A program made the translations under genes and the position numbers. Positions 23,610-33,733 of a stretch of DNA of 64,000 nt are shown in pieces; position 1 is the first letter of the stretch; every line of letters begins with the position of its first letter. The notes under the pieces were generated by a model. That model had not been told where the DNA came from. It made no database searches and was given only the letters and a program-made list of their open reading frames with translations. Location of the stretch: NCBI GenBank assembly GCA_910589415.1, contig OU342630.1, positions 20,493,867 through 20,557,866 on the forward strand, given 5' to 3'. Origin of the DNA: Malachius bipustulatus. Its lineage: Eukaryota > Arthropoda > Insecta > Coleoptera > Melyridae.

Positions 23610-25239
23610 TGTAACGTCGTTAAAGGTTTTATTCTTTAATTGGCTCCATTTAAAATTATTTAAACGGGACCACATTATCTAAATCTTTGCTATTAAGGTA
23701 TTCATCAATGAGAAGGAATATAAGGTTCCGAAAATATGAATTTCGATCCAACATCGCCACCTGTTGCCGAGTGGTAAAACTAACTAAACTAGGCAAGTTC
23801 AAGATCCCTACCTTTAGCACAATCTGTAACTTCCTTCTCTTACAATCTTCCTTTTCGATAAATTAGAAACACAGATGTCGCTGTGATGTAGTTTTGCAAA
23901 TTTAAATACAGCAACCCTTTCTTCGAGCTGCGCGGAAAAGGTGCTCCGCACTTTCTGGACAAGTTTGTTGGTCTTCCATTCTTGGTGCTTGAAGCGACAA
24001 GTCGCACCCCTACCTTTTCTCTTTATCTAAGGACCGATTAATAAATCGGGTAAGTAAATTGTTCAAACTGTCTGAAACTTTCTCTAATAGAGTTTATATA
24101 TTGTTATAGTTCTTTCTACCTACCCTATCAATTGGGGTACTATCTTATCTCGTCGGAAAACCTATCTACGGAGTAGAACCCCACCTGTCTTCACGGACGC
24201 CATATTGGTTTCCACCATCTCTACATCTGAATATCCGCTTTTATGGAAGGAATCCCTTACATTATCTGAAGGTTTTGCTACTATCTGCCCATGAATACTG
24301 GATCTCATCATTCGTAGCCCCATATTTTCGAGTTTCATCTAACCTCGAAGGACGACCACGTTACCAGAGTTAGGCACGTGTTCCCACGGGACACGACTCC
24401 ATTCACCAGTCTTTCTGCCACCCCAGAGGGAGACCACGGTCTCCTATCCTGAGATTTCGTCCAGGGCCCCGCTCTCCAGTCTCGGCACGACATTCCAAGG
24501 AAGGCAAAATGTCGTATCAGTAAGCAAAGTGTGACATAACCTTTTATTGCTCAGAGTGATATCAGAGAAATCTGTTAGGATTTTTGTGTCGTTCTATTGC
24601 CTTATCTCGTCGTGAGATTGATGTTTTATTAATTAAAACTTATATTAATAATAACTATGAAATACCTGATATACAATTATTACCATTATTATTCAAGTAA
24701 TGCTTGAAATGAATTTGTCACTTTTTATGTGAAGGAAAAAATAGATCTATTTTCTCTACCAGTTAAACTGTTAAATGAGATATTTTGCAATTAACTTCAT
24801 GATCAATTAATTAGTAATTTCATAACCATAGAATTTCAATAAGTTATTTTGTAAACAGAATTCATAAATATACTTTTCATTAAAAGATCAACTTTATTAT
24901 TCAGTAGGTAGATACTACAGTAGTTAGAAATAGTTAACATCTCATAACCTGAGTGAATTTTGATGCCTTTATAGTTCAGGTTACTTTAGATCAATTATTC
25001 AAAAACCATAAGGCACTGGCATCCCACTATCTTTTATCTTAGAGGAAATTAAACCGTACCGCTTTATGCTGCTGATGTTACCACAGTCGCACGAAATCTG
25101 GGTGAGATTTTGGTGCATCAATTAATACTTCGGCCCAACGAAGGTAAGTCGGCAATTATTTCAACAACGATCGAATTTTAATTGGCCAAGAATCATTTTA
25201 ATTGGCCCAGAGTCAATTCTAAATAGCCCGACCGCAGCA
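23610..25239 (+). repeat. 3' LTR of the gypsy element
   Basis: 1,630 bp. It matches the 5' LTR except at 25,213-25,223. It is followed directly by the ATAT target duplication. Confidence 0.95.
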
Positions 25240-25243
25240 ATAT

Positions 25244-25757
25244 CATGTCACCTACCTGCTGGTTGCCGTTTAAAAGAAAGAATAACACCTCCGTTTTCTT
25301 ATTTACAAGTAAAATATTCCAGCAATTTAACCACAAGACCAACGTACTAGGGAGTTCAATCGTTTCCCAGGCAAAGCAAGGAAATAGATTTTTAGGCATT
25401 CGAGCAATTATAATAAGTTACTCATAGTTTATCACAGGACACAGGTAATTCTGCTAATTTCGTATTAAAAACGTTTCAAATCACAATACAAACCTTTATT
25501 AGTATATTTACCGCTGACACTGACAGTACTGATAGTAGCGACGACAATATTATCGTAATATCGTATCAATCTAAGCGTATCAAGCGAGTCGATACTTTCG
25601 TCTCACTCTCGCTCATCTTTTTAGAATTGCAGACGATTCAAACGTATTTCTGACAATACGTCCCATTTTAACTCGATTGACTATGCAATGCAATAGAAGG
25701 AGTAAGAAACATAACGAGATGATGTATCCTTAGTTATCACAACAGACAACTCTCCAC
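25244..25757. other. Unassigned flank of the gypsy insertion
   Basis: No gene, repeat or RNA is recognised here. Confidence 0.35.
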
Positions 25758-25994
25758 GGTGGAGTGCTAGAACGTTAATTACAGATCTGTCAGATAATTA
25801 CTGATTTTAAAATGCCCTGTATTGTCAAAATGTTGGTCTGATATGGCTGGAAATAAACTCTACCCCCTTTTAGAAGAGTTAATTACTGATAAAAAATGAA
25901 AGACCATTCAAAATATTCGCCTTATTTTCAAAATTTGCAATTTAAAATCAATAATTATCTGACAAATCTTTAATTAGCGTTCTAGCACTCCACC
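25758..25994. mobile_element. Small foldback MITE
   Basis: GGTGGAGTGCTAGAACGTTA at the left recurs inverted as the right end (CGTTCTAGCACTCCACC). The arms are about 45 bp around a 150-bp centre. The target duplication is not clear, so the superfamily is not assigned. Confidence 0.65.
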
Positions 25995-26907
25995 CTCAGT
26001 GTACAGACTTTAGGTCTACAGCCTAGAGATTCCGCTTCAAGAAAACGTCGTCAACGCTGGGAAAAAGAAGACTCAAAATGTCGTGATCGTAGCACGCCGT
26101 AGCCACACTGTTTGTCACCGTCACCGTCACCATAGAAAGGTACGCTATTAGGAGCATAGCATAATGTGGTGATGTGAAACTAAAAAAAAATTAAAAGTGA
26201 GAATAACCTTTAAATCTTTTCGTTTCGGCTCGGCAGTGGCCAGTGGCAGTGACAACATTTTTATTGTTTTGAGGAAGATGAAGTGTTTTTGTTTTATTTT
26301 CCTGCGATTATTGTTTGTTAATCACTTGACTGTCTTGTTTAATCAGGTAATAAGTAAAGCTTATTTATGTAAGTAAAATTGGGACTGCGGGGTTAATTAT
26401 CATAACTATACAAAGGACATTTGGATAATTTGAACATTCCTCTGTGGTAATTCAGCTTGGTTTACCAACTCTTCATTTATGAAACCCATAAATCCCAGAA
26501 CCATCTATTTATTTAACTATTTTGTTTAACAAACAATACAAATACAGCTTTATCGCTAGTAGCCTGCTGATTGCTGATTCACAGATTCCCACAATTCTAA
26601 AGGTCTATTATTGTTGTAGTGAAAAATTTACTGTGCTTTATCGATTTTCAAGGGAAAAGTAATTGGGAAAATAAAATTGTTGATTTAAGTAAATTAAGTA
26701 GTTCTCATCGACATCAATATTTTGATATAGAGGCCATTTTATACCTAATCAGTGATTATCCAGTTATCCACATGATCACTTGATTAGTCTCCTGCAAGCA
26801 GGCCTGCGCTGAAGTCACATGAATGTGTTGTCTTTTGTCACATGCAGTGAATAAAAATTAGTATATTATGCAATAATACTTTCAACTAATCTGTGAATAT
26901 ATTTCAG
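25995..26907. other. Intergenic sequence with one dispersed 36-bp block
   Basis: A block near 26,028-26,064 (GATTCCGCTTCAAGAAAACG and onward) recurs inverted at 32,240-32,277. The rest is unassigned. Phased TTTT runs near 26,280 and elsewhere are ordinary for this genome. Confidence 0.4.
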
Positions 26908-27554
26908 AAATGTTACCTATCATCGCTGATCACTTGTTGATGGGGGGCGACGGACAGCAGAAGCAAAGGGAGCAAAACCAACAACTATATGTCTGCAGCG
27001 AAAGGCCTTACGGGCAAATTGTAATGCCTTTGCTCTCCCAGGGAAGAGATTTGTTGAGCTATTTAGACTCAATAAAGAACTCGCCAATAACTTGATAAAT
27101 GCTGTGAGGCCATAATTAAACAATTGAGTCTATGTGTCGGGTTTAAGCACAGAAATCAAAGTGTTGACAGCATTACGTTTTTATGCAACACGGTGCTACC
27201 AAAGGAGCAATTTGGGTTTGAGCCAAACCAGCATGCTTTCATAGGTAAGTTATGAAATATTTTCTTATGCATATACGAACTTATTTATTTTTTAAATCTT
27301 TATTATTGTTTTTTCTAGATGCATACCTACGTGGAGTTACAGCTTGTATCAAGAGATTTATTGGACTTCTAAAAAATCGTTTTAGGTGTTTACTGAAAGA
27401 ACGTGTTGCTAGATATTCACCCCAATTTGTCAGAACTCTTGTCAACTCCTCTGAAATATTACAGAACATGTGCATTAACGAAAAAGTGCCCTTGCTAGGT
27501 GATGCTTTGCAGTTACTTTGTAAGGCAAATGTACAGCAAGACAAAAGACAATAA
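26908..27554 (+). pseudogene. HARBI1-like (PIF/Harbinger) transposase fragment
   Basis: Two pieces are recognisable. The first (about 27,020-27,112) reads FVELFRLNKELANNLINAVRP, like the N-terminal region of Harbinger nucleases, then stops and shifts frame. The second (about 27,319-27,554) reads IKRFIGLLKNRFRCLLKERV, YSPQFV, then ILQNMCI, matching the conserved C-terminal helices of HARBI1 proteins. GTAAGT near 27,244 and TTCTAG near 27,318 look like intron borders between them. The middle of the protein, including the catalytic acidic residues, is missing. It is a relic of either an element or a domesticated gene. Confidence 0.7.
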
Positions 27555-28571
27555 TGATATGCTGAGTGAAGGACACTGATTGTATAGTCCAATAAAGTCT
27601 AAAAAGTCATACGTATCGATTAAGAATACACATCCATTTGATAGTTCGATTTATTTTGTTTCATATACGTGGTTTTTATAGTAACCGTCCAGTTTGTCTA
27701 AACACTCCATCCCGCATAAATAAGTATACGTCAACATTGGTTTTGAATGAGAATTAAATGCACAACACAGAGGATAGAATGTCATTACGTGAATAAATTT
27801 TATGTAGTTGTCAGTGGCTCTCAAACTGACGTAAGCGCTTCAATTCATTGTTTGAATGATTCCTTCAATAATTTACGCTCGTTCACAACTTGACAATTAA
27901 CTGTTTGACATTTTCTGGTGAAATTAAAAATATTAATTCGGACGGTTAGTGTGACGTCACATCTGACTTTTTAAAGTTAATCCTACTATAAAACATTGTA
28001 AATAGATATTTCTTATAGTTAGGCTACATTTATAAATAGTAGGCTGTTATGTAGATAGTAGGTTGTAAGTAGTTATTTTTCATACAAGACTGTGAAATGA
28101 CACTTTTGCACATGGAGAATGGAAATTTTTGCGAGCAAGCAAATCATTCGAGAATGCAAAAGTGGCATTTCACAGTGTCGTATCAAACGACATTTTTTCG
28201 AATACTGAACCTATCCGAAAGCTTAAAAAACACTAAGAATATGAATAGAAAATGTTGACGTTCTGTAACTTGCTGCATGTAATATTTTAATATTCACCAT
28301 GACAAACAAGCTTTAGTAAACAATAAATGAAAAGACGTGTACACACGTACTAGTGTGCAAAAGTATTTTGCTCTCTAGTAGATGCAAATTTGACATTTTG
28401 ATACTTCATAAGTATTACGTAAAAGTGAAGTTTTAATGACAGTATTCGAAAATAGATATTTTCTATACTTACATGCTAAATGTGTAAATAGTAAGTTGTA
28501 ATTTTTTTATCATTAGGCTAGATCTTTAAATTGGCTGTAATATGGTGGTTTCAAAGCGGTGAGTTTTTATA
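27555..28571. other. Unassigned sequence with a small hairpin
   Basis: No gene is seen. An imperfect hairpin at 28,093-28,175 pairs ACTGTGAAATGACACTTTTGCA with TGCAAAAGTGGCATTTCACAGT. Related GTAGATAGTAGGTTGTAA-type words recur at 28,040-28,070 and 28,480-28,500. Confidence 0.45.
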
Positions 28572-29533
28572 CAGGGTGTTACTGAATTGGTGTTACAAAC
28601 TTAAAGGGCATGTAGGAAATGCAAAATTAGGCGATAAATTTCCTGTAGACATGGGTCGTTGGAGCTTTAGTTTTTGAGATACAGGGTGTTAAAGTTCTTC
28701 GAAAAATTTAATATTTTTTGAATATCTACAAACTGGCTGTTCAGAATAACTCGAATTTTTTGACAGCTGTTGTACTAATTGAAGTACATCATTTGATACT
28801 TCAGATGAAAAATTATTCAATCCAGTGGCAGAGATCTGGGTGTGTTGTTACCTTTTTTATGAAAAAATTTCTACGCCACTGACTTTTATGCAAATTTGGT
28901 ATTTTTGGTAGATACCTCGTTTTGTTGAGAGGAGAAAAGTCATTATACGTTTTTGTTGTAGGACGTACTGTTTTTAAGATATTTCACAATGTAGGAACCC
29001 ATGCAAGCTTTTTGTAATGTAACACGCTTCAATAACGATCACAAAAATGATTAATTTATGGAAAAACTCAATAGCATTGATTTTTGTGATATTTTACCTC
29101 ATACGGGTTCCTACATTGTGAAGGATCTCGGAAACAGTGCGTCCTAGGACAAAAACGTACGACGACTTTTCTCCTCTAAACAAAACAGGATATCTACCAT
29201 AAATAACCAATTTACAGTAAAGTCAGTGGCGTAGACATTATTTAATAAAAAAGGTAACAACATACCCAGATCTCTGCCACTGGAGTGAAGAATTTTTCAT
29301 CGGAAGTATCAAATGATGTACTTCAATTAGTACAACAGCTGTCAAAAAATTCGAGTTATTCTGATCAGCCAGTTTGAAGATATTAATAAAAAATTAAATT
29401 TTTCGTAGAACTTTAACACCCTGTAACTCGAAAACTAAAGCTCCAACGACCCATGTCTACAGGAAATTTATCGCATATTTTTGCATTTCCTACATGCCCT
29501 TTAAGTTTGTAACACCTATTCAGTAACACCCTG
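28572..29533. mobile_element. Foldback element, Tc1/mariner type
   Basis: Ends CAGGGTGTTACTGAATTGG and its near-complement lie next to TA on both sides. The arms are about 450 bp and inverted throughout. The CAGGGTGTTA word recurs inside each arm (28,683 and its mirror near 29,420). Non-coding. Confidence 0.8.
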
Positions 29534-29537
29534 TATA

Positions 29538-29891
29538 GTTCGCGTCCCCTTCTCAAAATCCGTCTTCTCAGAAACTAAGCATCGTACATCCTCAAGCAAA
29601 GCAAAAAAATTGCCCGAGGATGTACGACGCTTATATAGTTTCTGAGATATTCCCAGTGACAATATTAATTACTCACCAGGTACTGGATGTTAACGCAAGG
29701 TGCAAATTAGAAGAAAATGTTCTTCCCTCAATTGGAGGAATTGTCCAGATGCCCCCCAGTAATTTTCTTCCATATATGGTAGATACTTTTTGAAATCGCT
29801 CGGGTAAATCTGGGCAAAAGGCAATTAGCCGCGCAACGCAATGCACTAGACCCCTACTTGACATGACGGATTTTCAAAAGGGGACTCGAAC
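29538..29891. mobile_element. MITE with TA duplication and an internal hairpin
   Basis: GTTCGCGTCCCCTTCTCAAA at the left and TTTTCAAAAGGGGACTCGAAC at the right are inverted, with TA on each side. Inside the left half a second hairpin pairs CATCGTACATCCTC with GAGGATGTACGACG. It abuts the preceding foldback. Confidence 0.7.
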
Positions 29892-30344
29892 TATAATATA
29901 AAAGCCTGCTTTTCGTCCATTTGGGAGATTCAAGGCATTTTTGTCACCATCTCCGTAACTAAAATTGTGTTGACCAGAAATTTAATAATATTATTGTTTG
30001 TGTTTTCATTCTTATGTAATGGAATAAAGTTGTTATACCTTCGGGGTTTGCAGATATACATAATTTGGCGTTAAGAAAAAAACTCAAGTCATTGGTGATG
30101 AGATGTCATTAACTGTATACTTTATACCAAACATTTTATTAACTTAATTACCGGAGTAGCAATTTATTGAATAGTTCTTGTAACATAGTATGCATTGAAA
30201 AATATGAAATGTTTTTTTGTAAAATTTAAAGGGCTTTAGCTTACTGATCGTTAATAAATAAACAAACATTTTGTTTATCAATAAATTAATTTCTCACTTG
30301 TCAAAAGCAAGTTATCCCTAAAATAAGGTTAGGCAACCCATAAT
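29892..30344. other. Unassigned AT-rich sequence
   Basis: Nothing recognisable is seen. Confidence 0.35.
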
Positions 30345-31980
30345 ATACAGTGTGTAAAAGTGTAAGTGGCAGTACATGGAGATCTTGGAAACGGCAAGAT
30401 ATACACGGTCGGTTAAATTAGAGAAAAGTTGCACAACTTAATGCTTAATGAGAATCTGAATTTTTTTCTTTGAATATTTCCAGTCATTGCTGAAATATCC
30501 TCAAAAAACTGAAAAATCAAAATTTCTTATTTTAACCATATCTTTTTTATTATTGGGAAATAATGAATTATTTTTTGTAGGCTTACAGAAGTCGTCAAAA
30601 GCTATCCACTTGGCATTACAAAAATTTTCAAAGCCGACTAGATCTCAGAGTTTTCATAGCCAACTTTTGTTTTTCTTATAGCCGCCATATTGGTTTTTTA
30701 TGTCGTTCGGTATAAAATAAATCAAGGAAACCAAAAATTATTAACATTCGAAAAAATTAAATTTTCAAGAATTGTGTTTTTTTTTGCGGAAAAAACAAAA
30801 AAAAATTCACCCAATTACATTATTATGAAGTCATATTATTTGCTGTATGGTTTTTTACTTTTCATAATTATGATATTCGGTATGAAAAGTTTTTTTTTTC
30901 GAAAAAGAATAAAATTTTTGATTTTTTTTTTAACCCTTTCACTACCAGGAGATTTCCTGGTGGCAAAAAAAATTTTTTTCATAAGACTTTAGTTCCATTA
31001 GATCATAGAAATGGGAAAATATATTTTTTTTTTTTTTAATATTTCCTTGATGGAAAAAAAAATTGTCCACGATCATGTACAAATTGAGTGAACTATCATT
31101 TTCAGTTTTTTAGTTGGCTTATTTATAAATTTGTTTCGACACGTTTTGGATGATTTTTTTTAATGCAAAGAATCTAAATTCGTTTATAAAAACTTTATTA
31201 AACATAACATTCAATATCCATTTGAAAAAATAAAAATAATACAATTTTACAAAATAACAAAAAAAAACAAATAAAAAAAAAAGAAAATTAACTCATGTAT
31301 ATAGGTACACCGATTTTTCTCCAGTAGGTCTTTAGTGGCTTTGTCACATTTAAATGATACACCTGTAAAAAATATAGATATTTTTGAAGATATAAGTAGC
31401 TGAAGCTTTTTAGACATAACTAAATTCACATTACTTTCAATATACCTACTCCATGTAATGAAGTGTTACAAATTATCCTCTCACTCTGTTTGTCCATGAT
31501 CATGGACAACATAAATTACCTTTGAATCTATTTGTACATGATCATGGACATTCATGAATGTGATGATATATAATTGGTTTTCCTACACATATGGTTGAAA
31601 TAATCAATTATTACTTTGGTTTAACAATCATAAAGTCGATTAAAGTCATAAAATTAAATAGAACTAATATAAAAATAGGAAAAAAAAGATAAATATTGAG
31701 AGCAACTTACCTGATAAAGCACTAGCAAACTCGGCCATGTTTATTTTTGAGGAAACTTATCAATATAACTCACAGATGGCGTTGATACTGCGAGAAATGT
31801 ATAAATAGATGTCCAAGATCATGTACAAATTGAGATTGGTTAGTGTATTTGATTTTCTTTCTCTTTATCAGTCTCTAAATATTATGTACATGATCATGGA
31901 CATCAGTAGTGAAAGGGTTAATGTTATTAATTTTGAGTTTCCTTGATTTATTTCATACCGAACGACATAAAAAACCAATA
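30345..31980. repeat. Foldback-type repeat, split by a piggyBac MITE
   Basis: The 30,470-30,740 block matches the arms at 37,250-37,500 (same orientation) and 41,390-41,620 (inverted). Markers are the CCTGAAAAAACTGAAAAATC-type word, GCCGCCATATT and a TATGTCGTTCGGTAT word. After the inserted MITE, 31,922-31,980 repeats the inner part inverted (ATACCGAACGACATAAAAAA). The right arm is mostly lost. Confidence 0.65.
30934..31917. mobile_element. piggyBac-type MITE with ATGATCAT subterminal repeats
   Basis: 984 bp between TTAA (30,930-30,933) and TTAA (31,918-31,921). Ends are CCCTTTCACTAC and GTAGTGAAAGGG. At least five copies of a palindromic word of the type TGTCCATGATCATGGACA or TGTACATGATCATG lie near the ends (about 31,065, 31,490, 31,535, 31,810, 31,885). 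No ORF. These may be transposase-binding sites. Confidence 0.85.
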
Positions 31981-33733
31981 TGCATTAAACTACCGCCAAA
32001 CGGCTCGAACTCCATGGAAACCTAGAATATGATTTGGTTCAATTCAATTGATGGCGATCGCAGGCCAATGTATGAAAACAACCTCAATAGGTCAAACTTC
32101 AGGACCACGTGAACTTAAAACTTCAACTAAATCACGACAACTGACAACAATGGCCACGTGAACGGTTTGTTTACTTGGAACCGTTTACGCTTAGCCCAAC
32201 CTAGTGACGTCACACTGAGAGCAGCAACCAGCCGCCATGTTGATTCCCAGCGTAGACGACGTTTTCTTGAAGCGGAATCTCGCGTTATTTGAGGAGCGGA
32301 TAAATCGCCACCCATGCGGCACTATACTACGCATGAGCAAGCATGATGATAATGTTGAACCACTGAATAAAAAAATTGCGAAACAGAAAACATTTCACAG
32401 TACGAAAAAGAAGAGAAACAAGAACAAAGAAATTGTAAGAAAACCTAATTATGGAGAAAAACAGAACATAATAAAATAAAACACTCTATCGGGCAAATCA
32501 TATACTTCCTTTGATGTACAGAATGACCATAATTACATCTATATTATAGTTCTAGTAGGTTTCTATCTGTAATACGTAAATTTTTTAAATGTAAATTTTT
32601 AACGAAATACACATTTGTTTGATTTTAATAAAAAGATACAGTGTCAGTAAACAGATAAAAAATAGATGATACTTTAGTTCATTTAATTCTAAAATAATTC
32701 AATTCCTAAAAAAGGGTAAAAAAATAAAAATTAGATTGCACATATTATTATCAATCACTAAATTGACGACCATATAACTAGGGGAATTCAATAATGAATA
32801 TTTTCGACGCTGAAAATTTTAAAATTGGCTTTTTGAAAATTTCATGGTTGTATTTATCAATAGATTTCCTCTAATGTTAGAATATGAGTGCAATTACTTT
32901 AATAATGTGAAATTGAACTATTCTTATTATTTGGTTTAGTTTTATGTATTTTTTAAATTTATTGATATTATTAGTTATTTAATTATTTTTGTTTTTTATT
33001 ATAAGCTATTTTCACCAAGAATGATTTTTTTTAAATTCTTTTTGACTTAATCGCAAAAAACCGCCTGAGAAAAAGTGACACTATATTGGTTGAAAAATTG
33101 ACACTTTTTTTTTACTAAACTCGGGATTTTGGGGGTTGAGGTGATTTCAAACAACGTAATTCAAATAAAAAAAAAATTTAATCACAGTAGGCTAGCTTCT
33201 TGGAACGGCTAAGTAGTTTTTCCATTTGAAAAAACTTCGGAAGCTTTTACATACAGAAAAAAACTTTTTTATTATTTACCAAAAAATAAAAAAAATATTG
33301 AGGTGCTTCCATTTGAAGTAAAACACACTGTATAAGGCAATCTATCCATTTTCGGAATTATTTTCAATTAATTATTTTTCACCTCCAAGGTAAAAGCAAT
33401 AAATAACTCCCGGTACACGGTCAACTTTGAAGAGAGGGTAAGTAGAACCTAAATTTAAAAAATATCAAAATCGGTGCTGTTTGGCAAAACTATACAGTTA
33501 TTATCATCATATATTTTACCTTTAATAACTGGACTAAATAGTACCTACGCCGCGGTTATGTCACAATAATAAAAAAGCAGTTTTTTGATATTATAGAGGG
33601 TATACTTTGGAATACGCTTCACTTAATTCTATTAATTTTGGTGATTTTCGTAAAGTCGGGGTGTCCGCAATAGAAAAATGCCGTCGAAAGGAGGTAACCT
33701 TAATTAGTGGAGACAATAAATTATAATACTATA
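31981..33733. other. Unassigned sequence with one arm of a dispersed inverted repeat
   Basis: 32,090-32,230 is related to the CRE-containing repeat at 12.3-13.1 kb. 32,291-32,343 recurs inverted at 36,507-36,566, so the D-82-E transposon appears to have inserted into a roughly 1.6-kb inverted-repeat element. An 80-codon frame at 32,237-32,479 is lysine-rich at its end and matches nothing I know. Confidence 0.45.

Larger units (their letters stand above)
14110..25239 (+). mobile_element. Full-length Ty3/gypsy LTR retrotransposon
   Basis: This is an 11,130-bp element. Two 1,630-bp LTRs (offset exactly 9,500 bp) begin TGTAACG and end CAGCA, and are flanked by ATAT on both sides (14,106-14,109 and 25,240-25,243). 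The order is leader, gag, pol (protease, reverse transcriptase, RNase H, integrase), then a 2.4-kb non-coding 3' region with tandem repeats. The protease-RT-RH-IN order defines Ty3/gypsy rather than copia. No envelope-like frame exists. Both frames are open and the LTRs are identical but for one cluster near their ends, so insertion was very recent and the copy may be competent. Confidence 0.95.

Noticed and set aside
32237..32479. 80-codon frame that shares a block with 26,028-26,064
   Set aside because: The shared block is best explained as part of a dispersed repeat. The second copy is interrupted by a stop.
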